From Aquitalea sp. (lineage in GTDB: Bacteria > Pseudomonadota > Gammaproteobacteria > Burkholderiales > Chromobacteriaceae): a stretch of DNA of 30,158 nucleotides. Numbering within the stretch: position 1 is the stretch's first letter; every line of letters begins with the position of its first letter. The notes under the pieces are model-generated. The model searched no databases and had not been told where the DNA came from. It saw only the letters and a program-made list of their open reading frames with translations. Both the position numbers and the translations under genes were made by a program. The stretch spans positions 1 through 30,158 of the forward strand of contig JAFANL010000102.1 in NCBI GenBank assembly GCA_019232735.1, given 5' to 3'. Below are positions 8,883 to 16,509 of the stretch, one piece after another.

Positions 8883-9623
8883 TTACAGCGTCAGACCACC
8901 GGTTACCTCAATGGCGGCACCGTTGATGTAGCTGGCTTCGTCGGAGGCCAGGAAGGCATAGACGTTGGCGATTTCAGCCGGGTCAGCCATACGCTTCATC
9001 GGTACCTTGTCTTCCATGGCCTGAATGACTTTTTCCGGCATGGATTTCAGGATCGGGGTCGCCACAAAGCCCGGGCAGACGGCGTTGGCACGAATACCCT
9101 TTTTGCCCAATTCCTTGGCCCAGGTCTTGACGAAACCGATCACGCCAAACTTGGTTGCAGCGTAGTTGGTCTGACCAAAGTTGCCATACACGCCAACTAC
9201 CGAAGAGGCGTTCAGGATCACGCCACCGCCCTGCTCAACCATGGTGTCCACCACGGCACGGGCGCAGTTGTAAACGCCCTTCAGGTTGATGTCGATCACC
9301 TTGTCGAACTGGTCATCGGTCATCTTGATCAGCTGGGCATCCATCACGATGCCGGCATTGTTGACCAGTACGTCGATACGGCCAAAACGTGCCTTCAGAT
9401 CACCGACCATATCGGCAATCTGGCCCTTGTCCGTTACGTTGACCTGGTAGCCAACAGCCTCCCCGCCCAGAGCCTTCAGTTCTTCCACCACGACATTCAC
9501 GGCTTCGATATTCAGGTCACAGACGGCAACGATGGCGCCTTCCTTGATGAATTTCTCTGCAGTAGCCTTGCCGATACCGCTGGCACCGCCAGTGATGATG
9601 GAGACTTTCCCTTTCAATCGCAT
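8883..9623 (-). CDS. SDR-family oxidoreductase, 3-oxoacyl-ACP reductase (FabG) like
   Basis: A cytoplasmic short-chain dehydrogenase/reductase of 246 residues with a Rossmann fold. Visible are the cofactor motif TGGASGIG (11-18), NNAG (88-91), the catalytic Ser near 141, and YAATK (Tyr154, Lys158). It resembles FabG and acetoacetyl-CoA reductases. There are no fatty-acid synthesis or polyhydroxyalkanoate genes beside it, so it is probably not the housekeeping fabG of a fab cluster and the substrate is unknown. CDLN after the second strand (Asp at the cofactor-selecting position) hints at NAD(H) rather than NADP(H) preference; this is inference. GAAGG precedes the ATG. Monocistronic. Confidence 0.88.
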   Translation of the reverse strand: MRLKGKVSIITGGASGIGKATAEKFIKEGAIVAVCDLNIEAVNVVVEELKALGGEAVGYQVNVTDKGQIADMVGDLKARFGRIDVLVNNAGIVMDAQLIKMTDDQFDKVIDINLKGVYNCARAVVDTMVEQGGGVILNASSVVGVYGNFGQTNYAATKFGVIGFVKTWAKELGKKGIRANAVCPGFVATPILKSMPEKVIQAMEDKVPMKRMADPAEIANVYAFLASDEASYINGAAIEVTGGLTL

Positions 9624-9894
9624 GGTTCTTCCTTCATTAACTTGAGGTTGCAGGCAACCCGATCACGGGTCGACTTTCGGGCTCCACCATCGACCCATTC
9701 GAGATCGGCTTCCTGTTTTTATCTTGTATTTATTATGTTGGCACTACGTAAGAATGGGAGCACCGCGCGCTGGAATTTTGCAGCGCAACACGATGTCGCA
9801 CTGCAATATAGCGCACCTGCTCCCGTCGGTAAAGCAATCGCTCTAGCAAGCCCCCGCCAAAGACAAAGGCATTGAATGCAGAGCGTTTTCCGGC
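9624..9894. other. Intergenic region between ybiT and the FabG-like gene
   Basis: 271 bp with no convincing gene. It must hold the reductase promoter (minus strand). Two inverted repeats are visible: GGGTCGA (9667-9673) with TCGACCC (9690-9696), and TTGCAG (9778-9783) with CTGCAA (9801-9806). Either could be an operator, but no regulator can be assigned. Confidence 0.45.
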
Positions 9895-11526
9895 TTACTC
9901 CAGACCCTTGCTGGCCAGGTAATCCTCGTAATTGCCGGTGTAGTAGTCGTAACCACCCTTGCCATCCAGTTCCAGCACATGGGTGGCCAGCGAGCTGACG
10001 AACTGACGGTCGTGCGAAACGAAGATCAGCGTGCCCTTGTACTTTTCCAGCGCCATGTTCAGGGATTCGATCGATTCCATATCCATGTGGTTGGTCGGCT
10101 CGTCCATGATCATGACATTGGGCTTTTGGAGGATCAGCTTGCCATACAGCATGCGACCCTTTTCACCACCGGACAGCACGCGTACCGGCTTGGTCACTTC
10201 ATCGCCACCAAACAGCAGACGGCCCAGCGTGCCGCGAATCACCTGCTCGTCGTCACCTTCCTGACCCCACTCGCGCATCCATTCGGTCAGATTCATGTCA
10301 GTGTCGAAATCGGCCTCATGATCCTGCGCGAAATAACCGATCTGCGCCTTTTCCGCCCACTTGATGCTGCCGTAGTCAGCAGTCAGGCCTTCGGCGAACT
10401 TGGGTTCGAAAGCCCCGGCCAGCAGCTTGACCAGCGAGGTCTTACCGGCACCGTTCGGACCGATCACGGCCAGACGGGCACCGGCTTCCAGAATGAAGCC
10501 CATGTCCTTGAACAGCACCTTGCTGTCGTAGGCCTTGTTGAGGTTTTCCACCTCAACCGCCTGACGGTGCAGCTTGAACTTGTCGTCCATCTCGAAACGG
10601 ATGAAGGGGTTCTGACGGCTGGATGGCTTCACGTCCACCATTTCGGACTTGAGCTTGTCTACCTGTTTCAGGCGGGAAGTTGCCTGACGGGCCTTGGACT
10701 TGTTGGCCGAGAAGCGGGCCACGAACTCCTGCAGCTCCTGGATACGCTCCTTGGCCTTGCTGTTGGAGGACAGCTGACGCTCACGCGCCTGCGCCGAGGC
10801 AATCATGTAGTCATCGTAATTGCCCGGATAGATGCGGATGGTGTTGTAGTCCAGATCCGCCATGTGGGTACACACGGAATTCAGGAAGTGACGGTCGTGG
10901 GAAATGATGATCATGGTGGAGTTGCGCTCGTTCAGCACATTCTCCAGCCAGCGGATGGTGTTGATGTCCAGGTTGTTGGTCGGTTCGTCCAGCAACAGGA
11001 TGTCCGGGTTGGAGAACAAGGCCTGCGCCAGCAGCACCCGCAGCTTCCAGCCAGGGGCCACTTCGCTCATCGGGCCGAAATGCTGCTCCACCGGAATACC
11101 CACGCCCATCAGCAGTTCGCCGGCACGCGATTCGGCGGTGTAGCCATCGTATTCGGCAAACTTGGCCTCCAGCTCGGCCGCGTGCATGTAATCTTCTTCA
11201 GTAGCTTCGAGATTGGCATAAATGGCATCGCGCTCGCTCATGGCCGCCCACATCTCGGTGTGGCCCATCATCACCACATCGATGACGCGCTGCTCTTCAT
11301 AGGCAAACTGGTCCTGACGCAGCTTACCCAGACGCAGACCATTTTCGATGGCCACCTCGCCACCGGTCTGCTCCAGGTCACCGCCCAGAATTTTCATGAA
11401 TGTCGATTTGCCGGAACCGTTGGCACCGATCAGGCCGTAACGGTTGCCTTCGCCAAACTTGACGGTAACCTTTTCAAACAAAGGTTTCACGCCAAACTGC
11501 ATGGTAATGTTGCTTGTGGTAATCAC
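9895..11526 (-). CDS. ybiT: ABC-F family ATPase YbiT
   Basis: A soluble ABC-F protein with two ATP-binding cassettes and no membrane segments; the family acts on the ribosome during translation. 543 residues. First cassette: Walker A GANGSGKST, degenerate signature MSEVAPGWKLRVLLAQ, Walker B LLLDEPTNNLD. Then a charged linker (QELQEFVARFSANKSKARQATSRLKQ), then the second cassette: GPNGAGKTS, LSGGEKGRM, MIMDEPTNHMD. The unusual MSEVAPGWK signature and NYEDYLASKGLE end match E. coli YbiT as I remember it. The start is GTG at 11526, with AAGGA upstream; it aligns with the YbiT N-terminus. Relative to my recollection of E. coli YbiT there is a short insertion near KFAEGLTADYGS in the second cassette. 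Confidence 0.93.
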   Translation of the reverse strand: MITTSNITMQFGVKPLFEKVTVKFGEGNRYGLIGANGSGKSTFMKILGGDLEQTGGEVAIENGLRLGKLRQDQFAYEEQRVIDVVMMGHTEMWAAMSERDAIYANLEATEEDYMHAAELEAKFAEYDGYTAESRAGELLMGVGIPVEQHFGPMSEVAPGWKLRVLLAQALFSNPDILLLDEPTNNLDINTIRWLENVLNERNSTMIIISHDRHFLNSVCTHMADLDYNTIRIYPGNYDDYMIASAQARERQLSSNSKAKERIQELQEFVARFSANKSKARQATSRLKQVDKLKSEMVDVKPSSRQNPFIRFEMDDKFKLHRQAVEVENLNKAYDSKVLFKDMGFILEAGARLAVIGPNGAGKTSLVKLLAGAFEPKFAEGLTADYGSIKWAEKAQIGYFAQDHEADFDTDMNLTEWMREWGQEGDDEQVIRGTLGRLLFGGDEVTKPVRVLSGGEKGRMLYGKLILQKPNVMIMDEPTNHMDMESIESLNMALEKYKGTLIFVSHDRQFVSSLATHVLELDGKGGYDYYTGNYEDYLASKGLE

Positions 11527-11632
11527 GCTTGAGATCCTTCAGCCAATCCAGCCGTAAGTATCGGAAAAACCGTGGATTCTATCACATCGGCACGACAATC
11601 CGGCGTACAGCACCAAAAGCGATGACATGCTT

Positions 11633-11660
11633 TTGACCCGTAGGGGAATTCCGCTACAAT
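11633..11660 (+). promoter_or_regulatory. Sigma-70 promoter of dapA-bamC
   Basis: TTGACC (11633-11638), a 16-bp spacer, then TACAAT (11655-11660), 40 bp before the dapA ATG. The rest of 11527-11632 is the divergent ybiT leader region with nothing else recognised. Confidence 0.75.
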
Positions 11661-11700
11661 CGAAGACTTTGAATCTTCATCCCTAGATATAGGCAGAACT

Positions 11701-12576
11701 ATGCTTACCGGTAGCTTGGTTGCCCTGGTCACCCCGATGTCCGCTGATGGCCGGGTCGACTTCGAATCCCTTTCCCGCCTGGTCGACTTCCATATCGATA
11801 ACGGCACCAGCGGTATTGTTGCCGTTGGCACCACCGGCGAATCCGCCACCCTCGCGGTTGATGAGCACATCGCCGTCGTCGAAGCCGTGATCAAACAAGC
11901 CAAGGGTCGCGTCAAGGTTATCGCCGGCACCGGGGCGAACTCCACCGCAGAAGCCATCGAACTGGCAGCACATGCCAAGCAGGCTGGCGCCGACATGACC
12001 CTGTCAGTCGTGCCCTACTACAACAAGCCGACTCAAGAAGGCATGTATCGCCACTTCCGCGCCATCGCTGAAAGCGTGGACATCCCGGTCATTCTGTACA
12101 ACGTACCGGGCCGTACCGTGGCCGACATGAACAACGACACCGTGCTGCGTCTGACCGAGGTGCCCGGCATCATCGGCCTGAAAGACGCCACCGGTGACAT
12201 CGGCCGCGCCTGCGACCTGATCAGCCGCGTTCCGAAAAACTTTGCCTTGTACTCCGGCGACGACGCCACCGGCATGGCCTTCATGTTGTGCGGCGGTAAT
12301 GGTGTGATTTCGGTTACCTCCAACGTTGCGCCCAAGCTGATGAGCCAGATGTGTGCAGCTGCCATTGCCGGCAATGCCGCCCTGGCGCGTGAACTGAACG
12401 ACAAGTTGCAAGGTCTGCACAAGCAGCTGTTTGCCGAACCCAACCCGATTCCGGCCAAATGGGTACTGCAAGAGCTGGGTCTGATTCCCGAAGGCATCCG
12501 CCTGCCTCTGCATGTCATGTCGGAAAGCCTGCGTCCGCAGCTGACCTCCGCCATGAAACAGGCTGAACTTCTCTAA
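11701..12576 (+). CDS. dapA: 4-hydroxy-tetrahydrodipicolinate synthase
   Basis: Condenses pyruvate with aspartate semialdehyde, the first committed step of lysine and meso-diaminopimelate synthesis. 291 residues, a (beta/alpha)8 aldolase of the DHDPS family. The Schiff-base lysine is Lys161 in GLKDATGD, the catalytic tyrosine is Tyr133 in LYNVPGRT with Arg138, Thr44-Thr45 lie in GTTGES, and Tyr107 is in VPYYNKP. The length and all active-site residues are standard. bamC follows after 26 bp, the dapA-bamC order also known from enterobacteria, so they form one operon. Confidence 0.97.
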   Translation: MLTGSLVALVTPMSADGRVDFESLSRLVDFHIDNGTSGIVAVGTTGESATLAVDEHIAVVEAVIKQAKGRVKVIAGTGANSTAEAIELAAHAKQAGADMTLSVVPYYNKPTQEGMYRHFRAIAESVDIPVILYNVPGRTVADMNNDTVLRLTEVPGIIGLKDATGDIGRACDLISRVPKNFALYSGDDATGMAFMLCGGNGVISVTSNVAPKLMSQMCAAAIAGNAALARELNDKLQGLHKQLFAEPNPIPAKWVLQELGLIPEGIRLPLHVMSESLRPQLTSAMKQAELL

Positions 12577-12601
12577 ACCCCCTGACGACAAGGGAGTCCG
12601 C

Positions 12602-13762
12602 ATGAAACGAAGCGCGCCCGCCGCGATTCTGCTGGCGACCGGCATTCTTGCCGGCTGCAGCACCTCCAATCCGCTGGAAAAAAAGCTGGACTACAAGTCC
12701 GCCGAACCGCCCAAGCTGGGTAATACACTGGAAGTGCCGCCAGATCTGACCGCACCGCAAATCCAGAACAAATACGTGATCCCGGCCACGGGCAGTGCAT
12801 CGGCACTGGCCAACAACACCGCGGTAGCTGCCGCCCAGCAACCCGCGGCAGCACAGACGACCGCCAATGATGGCGTAGCCATCAAGAGCATTGACAACAT
12901 CACCATGGAACGCGCTGGCACCCAGCGCTGGCTGGAAGTGAAGGGCAAGACACCGGCTGAATTGTGGCCCGTGCTGAAGGCCTTCTGGCAGGAGAACGGT
13001 TTTGTCATCAAGACCGAAGAACCTGATCTGGGCATCATGGAAACCGATTGGGCGGAAAACCGCGCCAAACTGCCAGCAGATGGCATTCGCAAGCTGATGG
13101 AAACCGTTGGCCTGGGTGGCGCAATGTCCACACCGGAGCGTGATAAATTCCGCATCCGCCTGGAAAAGACCGCCAACGGCACGGAAATCTACTTCTCACA
13201 TCGTGGCATGTACGAGACCTTCATCAACGAAGGCAAGTCTGACACCATGTGGCAGCCGCGCCCGGTCGACCCCAATCTGGAAGCCGAATTGCTCGGTCGC
13301 TTCATGATCCGCATGGGCATCACGGAAGAGAAGGCCAAGGAAGCCGTCAAGCAGACTCAGGTGGCTACCGACAAACCGAAGGATGCCATTGCCGACGGCA
13401 AGCTGAATATCAACGACGGCTTCGATCGCGCATGGCGCCGTGTTGGCCTGGCACTGGACCGCATCGGTCTGGTCGTCAACGACCGCGATCGCTCGCAAGG
13501 CATTTACTATGTGAAGCCAGCCAAGGGCGAACTGGACAAGAACGACGGCAGCAGCGGTGGCTTCTGGTCCAGCCTGACCTTCTGGAAGAGCAAGGACGCA
13601 GAAGACAAATCCGGCAACAGCAACAGCCCGGAGTACCGCATCGTGGTCAAGGATATCGGCAACGGTGCCAGCACGCTGGTGGTACAGGACAAGCAAGGCA
13701 AGCAGCTGTCCGACAGCTTTGCCAAATCCGTACTGTCCAAGCTGCAGACCGAACTGCAGTAA
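12602..13762 (+). CDS. bamC: Outer membrane assembly lipoprotein BamC
   Basis: A lipoprotein component of the Bam complex that inserts beta-barrel proteins into the outer membrane. 386 residues. A lipoprotein signal peptide ends in the lipobox LAGC (Cys19). Next is the unstructured BamC N-terminal segment, including LEVPPDLTAPQ, which in E. coli contacts BamD. An Ala/Gln-rich linker leads to two helix-grip domains (from about ERAGTQRWLEVKGKTPAELWPVL and NDGFDRAWRRVGLALDRIGL). A Gly/Ser/Asn-rich insertion (KNDGSSGGFWSSLTFWKSKDAEDKSGNS) lies in the second domain. GGGAG precedes the ATG. Co-transcribed with dapA and followed by a terminator. Confidence 0.93.
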   Translation: MKRSAPAAILLATGILAGCSTSNPLEKKLDYKSAEPPKLGNTLEVPPDLTAPQIQNKYVIPATGSASALANNTAVAAAQQPAAAQTTANDGVAIKSIDNITMERAGTQRWLEVKGKTPAELWPVLKAFWQENGFVIKTEEPDLGIMETDWAENRAKLPADGIRKLMETVGLGGAMSTPERDKFRIRLEKTANGTEIYFSHRGMYETFINEGKSDTMWQPRPVDPNLEAELLGRFMIRMGITEEKAKEAVKQTQVATDKPKDAIADGKLNINDGFDRAWRRVGLALDRIGLVVNDRDRSQGIYYVKPAKGELDKNDGSSGGFWSSLTFWKSKDAEDKSGNSNSPEYRIVVKDIGNGASTLVVQDKQGKQLSDSFAKSVLSKLQTELQ

Positions 13763-13782
13763 GCAATCTTGCTTACCACAAC

Positions 13783-13810
13783 AAAAAGCCCGCACTAGCG
13801 GGCTTTTTTT
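13783..13810 (+). terminator. Intrinsic terminator after bamC
   Basis: Stem AAAAAGCCCGC / GCGGGCTTTTT with a 4-nt loop and a T-run, 20 bp after the bamC stop codon. Confidence 0.9.
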
Positions 13811-13843
13811 GTCGCCACACCTGCCGAGGCAGGCAATAGACGT

Positions 13844-13869
13844 AAAAAAACCGGCCGGAGCCGGTTTTT
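13844..13869 (-). terminator. Intrinsic terminator of the small lipoprotein gene
   Basis: Stem AAAAACCGGC / GCCGGTTTTT with an A7 run on the plus strand, so a U-run on the minus transcript. It lies 18 bp past the stop of the minus-strand lipoprotein gene, back to back with the bamC terminator. Confidence 0.85.
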
Positions 13870-13886
13870 GGTGCTTTCGCGCTGAA

Positions 13887-14078
13887 TTACTGAGCAGCGG
13901 AAGCAGCCGGAGCGGAAGCAGCAGCAGCGGAAGCGTCAGCAGCCGGAGCGGAAGCGTCAGCAGCCGGAGCGGAAGCTTCAACAGCAGGAGCGGAAGCTTC
14001 AGCCGGAGCATCAGCCTTCTTACCGCAAGCGGACAGAGCAACGGCCAGCAGGGCAGCAACGAGGAGCGACTGTTTCAT
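13887..14078 (-). CDS. Small Ala/Ser/Pro-rich lipoprotein with heptad repeats
   Basis: 63 residues. A lipoprotein signal peptide (MKQSLLVAALLAVALSAC) ends in the lipobox LSAC with Cys18, followed by GKKADAPA. Residues 27-54 are four seven-residue repeats (EASAPAV, EASAPAA, DASAPAA, DASAAAA), then SAPAASAAQ. The mature part is low-complexity and probably disordered. No function is recognised; tiny lipoproteins of this kind are frequent in betaproteobacteria. It is likely a real gene: it has a promoter with extended -10, a structured leader and a terminator of its own. The repeats are also 21-bp DNA repeats, so copy number may vary between strains. Confidence 0.82.
   Translation of the reverse strand: MKQSLLVAALLAVALSACGKKADAPAEASAPAVEASAPAADASAPAADASAAAASAPAASAAQ
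13917..14000 (-). repeat. Four 21-bp tandem repeats inside the small lipoprotein gene
   Basis: Units of 21 bp encoding seven residues each ((E/D)ASAPA(A/V)), imperfect but closely related at the DNA level. The frame is kept for any copy number, so slippage would change length, not phase. Confidence 0.75.
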
Positions 14079-14122
14079 TTTTTCTTGACCTTTAAAGATA
14101 AGTTAACAAGACGTCAATTTAA

Positions 14123-14186
14123 TCGCCCAAGCTGTATTTGGAAATGACTGGGCGACTGAAAATCTTTCAGTGCGCAAATTGTATCA
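14123..14186 (-). promoter_or_regulatory. Promoter and folded 5' leader of the small lipoprotein gene
   Basis: On the minus strand an extended -10 (TGATACAAT, 14186-14178) predicts a start at 14171, exactly where a hairpin ACTGAAA-GAT-TTTCAGT (14171-14155) begins. A second stem pairs TCGCCCA with TGGGCGA (14155-14123). A hairpin at the extreme 5' end is the arrangement that stabilises the E. coli ompA mRNA. The rest of 14187-14343 shows no gene. Confidence 0.6.
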
Positions 14187-14343
14187 CGAAAAAAATTGCT
14201 GTGTAGGGGGGCAGACCAGCAAAAACGCCACTACCCCCTTCACAATCTTCCGCAGCGCAGCATTCACCGTGAAATGAGCGTTTGTACGCCGATTCACACT
14301 GGTGGAATGCCTTGCATTGTGTACATTTGAACATCTGATGTGG

Positions 14344-15477
14344 TTATTTTGCTACAGACTGCGGCAAATGCCAATATCCAGTTAGATATCCTTCGTACAG
14401 GACATCCAATAACGACGGCCTGATGTCGGCTGAAGACAAACTGCGACGGTTGGCAAACTGTTGCCACAATGCCACATCTTCTGGTTCGATTTCGAGAACC
14501 TCACCATTGCAATAGAACATTTCTTCACGGAACAGAATCAGGCTCTTGCGGTCCAGCTCAATGCCTTGCGCCATCACGGACTCGGCAAACGCCTCCTCGT
14601 CCAGCTCTTCTTCCGGTGCATCATAGAACACATGCGGCTTGGGCTCGGTCAGGTAGTGGCCAAGGAAATCGCTGATGGTCTGCTTGTCCCAGCTAATCTG
14701 ACTCAACATCTGGCTAACCTTGTCGACCATTTCCTCACTGATGCGTGCCGGATCCGGCTGACGCTGCAACTCGGGGTCGGCATAGCGCCCTTCCAGACAG
14801 ATATGGTCTTGCAAATACACCAGGAACTGCGTTGCCAGCTCCTGGGTCGGTGCCGCCCGAAAGCCGATGGAATAGGTCATCCCCGGCTCCAGCGCCACAC
14901 CGTAATGTGCGCACTTGGGAGGCAGGTAGAGCATGTCGCCATGTTCCAGCACAAATTCCTCTTCGACCCGGAAATCCTGCAGTACACGGATGGGGGCATC
15001 CGGAATGAAGTCGTCGTCGGCTTGCGAGGAAATCTGCCAGCGCTTTTTACCACCCACTTGCAACAGGAAAACGTCGTAGGAGTCAAAATGCGGCCCTACC
15101 GTCCCGCCCGGTGGGGCATAGCTGATCATCAGATCGTCCAGCCTGGCAAAAGGGATGAAATCAAATTGCCACAGAATCTTGTCGATATGCGGCAAGTGGT
15201 GATTGACGTTCTGCACCAGAATGGTCCAGTCCGTCTCTCCCAGCTTGCGAAAGCGTGCCGGGCGGAAAGGACCGCGCTCCAGATGCCATTTGCCGTTGCG
15301 GTTTTCGATCAGGCGCGACTCCACGTCGTCCTGCATCGCCAGCTCGGACAGGCATTTGAAATCCACATGCGGCCCGACATCCGTCAGCGCACCACGGATC
15401 AGCAGCGGTTTTTTTTGCCAGTAATCTTGAAGGAATTCTTCGGGGGTGAGTCCACCCAGCAATGTCATCGGTTTCAT
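14344..15477 (-). CDS. roxA: Ribosomal protein uL16 3-hydroxylase (JmjC/cupin oxygenase, RoxA/YcfD)
   Basis: A 2-oxoglutarate/Fe(II)-dependent oxygenase; the characterised E. coli YcfD hydroxylates an arginine of ribosomal protein L16. 377 residues, close to the family length. The facial triad is visible as His130 and Asp132 (GPHFDSYDVF) and His191 (CAHYGVALEPG). The N-terminus TPEEFLQDYWQKKPLLIRGA is typical of the family. The C-terminal third (from about ISEEMVDKV) corresponds to the dimerisation and winged-helix domains. Divergent from slyD, monocistronic, with no clear terminator after it. Confidence 0.92.
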   Translation of the reverse strand: MKPMTLLGGLTPEEFLQDYWQKKPLLIRGALTDVGPHVDFKCLSELAMQDDVESRLIENRNGKWHLERGPFRPARFRKLGETDWTILVQNVNHHLPHIDKILWQFDFIPFARLDDLMISYAPPGGTVGPHFDSYDVFLLQVGGKKRWQISSQADDDFIPDAPIRVLQDFRVEEEFVLEHGDMLYLPPKCAHYGVALEPGMTYSIGFRAAPTQELATQFLVYLQDHICLEGRYADPELQRQPDPARISEEMVDKVSQMLSQISWDKQTISDFLGHYLTEPKPHVFYDAPEEELDEEAFAESVMAQGIELDRKSLILFREEMFYCNGEVLEIEPEDVALWQQFANRRSLSSADIRPSLLDVLYEGYLTGYWHLPQSVAK

Positions 15478-15616
15478 AGCAGTTTCACGGGCTGGCAGGC
15501 CCTTGTATGGTTTACAATATGTTCAAGCGGCAATTCCGCACTATTCCTTGCGGGCGAGGAAACAGCTGCTCTCCCTGCCCTGTCAAGATTTTTCATTTCA
15601 TCCCGGACCATTTCAG

Positions 15617-16096
15617 ATGCAAATCGCCAAAGATACCGTCGTCACCCTCCATTACGAGATGTTCGACGCCGAGAATACCCTCCTCGACAAAACCGAAGAA
15701 CCGATTGCCTATCTGCACGGTGGCTATGATGGCATTTTCCCGCTGGTGGAAGAGGCTCTGCACGGCAAGGCTGTTGGCGATTCCGTCGACGTCAAGCTGA
15801 CTCCGGATGATGCCTTTGGCGACCCGGAAGAAGAGCTGGTACGCGTCGAGGATCTGGACGTGTTCCCGGCCGACGTTGAAGTCGGCATGATGTTCGAAGC
15901 CGATGATCCGGAAACCGGCGACGTTCTGCTGTTCCGTGTCACCGACATCGCTGACGGCAAGGCCGTGGTTGATGCCAACCACCCGCTGGCTGGTCAGACC
16001 ATCCGCTTTGTTGCCAAGGTAACCGAAGTGCGTGCCGCTACTGCTGAAGAACTCAGCCACGGCCACGTACACGGCGCTCACGGCCACCACCACTAA
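15617..16096 (+). CDS. slyD: FKBP-type peptidyl-prolyl isomerase, SlyD-like
   Basis: A cytoplasmic peptidyl-prolyl isomerase and chaperone. 159 residues from ATG 15617. The N-terminal FKBP half (VTLHYEMFD...LHGGYDGIFPLVEEALHGK...DAFGDPEEELV) surrounds the insert-in-flap chaperone domain. The protein ends in a short histidine-rich tail (HGHVHGAHGHHH), in E. coli SlyD a nickel-binding region, although here it is short and lacks cysteines. The reading frame extends upstream, but only the ATG at 15617 fits the family. The TAA stop is immediately followed by, and shares bases with, the end of a dispersed repeat. Confidence 0.93.
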   Translation: MQIAKDTVVTLHYEMFDAENTLLDKTEEPIAYLHGGYDGIFPLVEEALHGKAVGDSVDVKLTPDDAFGDPEEELVRVEDLDVFPADVEVGMMFEADDPETGDVLLFRVTDIADGKAVVDANHPLAGQTIRFVAKVTEVRAATAEELSHGHVHGAHGHHH

Positions 16097-16250
16097 GAAC
16101 CGGCTCTTGGTCTGCTACGCTTCGGCGATACTGCGTTAAAAACGCCTTCGGAATGCGCATTTACTCCATGTAAACTCCGCGTCCCCAGTTGTTATAAACC
16201 GTTTTCGCCTTGTCTCGCTCTAGCTCGCCAGACCTTGACCGTGCTCCAAG
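16094..16250 (+). repeat. Dispersed MITE-like repeat, copy 1
   Basis: About 157 bp matching positions 23583-23730. The core (from TCTGCTACGCTTCGGCG through CTCTAGCTCGC) shows about six mismatches over the first 78 aligned bases and then 30 identical bases. Copy 1 has a 10-bp extra stretch, TTGTTATAAA (about 16189-16198), and more degenerate ends. It starts in the slyD stop codon (TAAGAA). Confidence 0.8.
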
Positions 16251-16509
16251 CAGCCAGGCCGGCATGACCGGCCTGCTGTCTGTCATTGGCGCAGTCTGAC
16301 TCCTGCTTGCAGGACAAGGCCTGCGCCAATTGTCATTCAGGCACTGAGCCACCCGTCGTGCTTGCTGCAGCCCAAGCCAAGTCTTGCTCAAAACGAGCAG
16401 CCGCCAGCATGCCTTGCCGCAGGGCCCAGCCAATTGATACAAGGCAAGGAATCATGATTGACCGGCAGGCCCATCACTTGCACGAATCACACCGCGCCTC
16501 CCTATACTG
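16251..16509. other. Non-coding stretch with nested inverted repeats between slyD and prmC
   Basis: No gene with coding character is visible. It contains hairpin CAGGCCGG-CATGA-CCGGCCTG (16255-16275) and a symmetrical nested inverted repeat at 16285-16330: outer arms ATTGGCGCAG/CTGCGCCAAT, 6-nt internal loops, inner arms TCCTGC/GCAGGA. Neither has a T-run, so they are not plain terminators for the convergent genes. Confidence 0.6.

Noticed and set aside
9739..9760. TGGCAC near 9740 as a sigma-54 -24 box
   Set aside because: No GC at the required -12 position and no TTGC follows at proper spacing.
9979..11532. Open frame of 517 codons opposite ybiT
   Set aside because: Antisense shadow; no domain seen, while ybiT has all ABC-F motifs.
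16161..16442. 93-codon minus-strand frame between slyD and prmC
   Set aside because: Starts in non-coding sequence, ends within repeat copy 1, has no family resemblance and no ribosome binding site.
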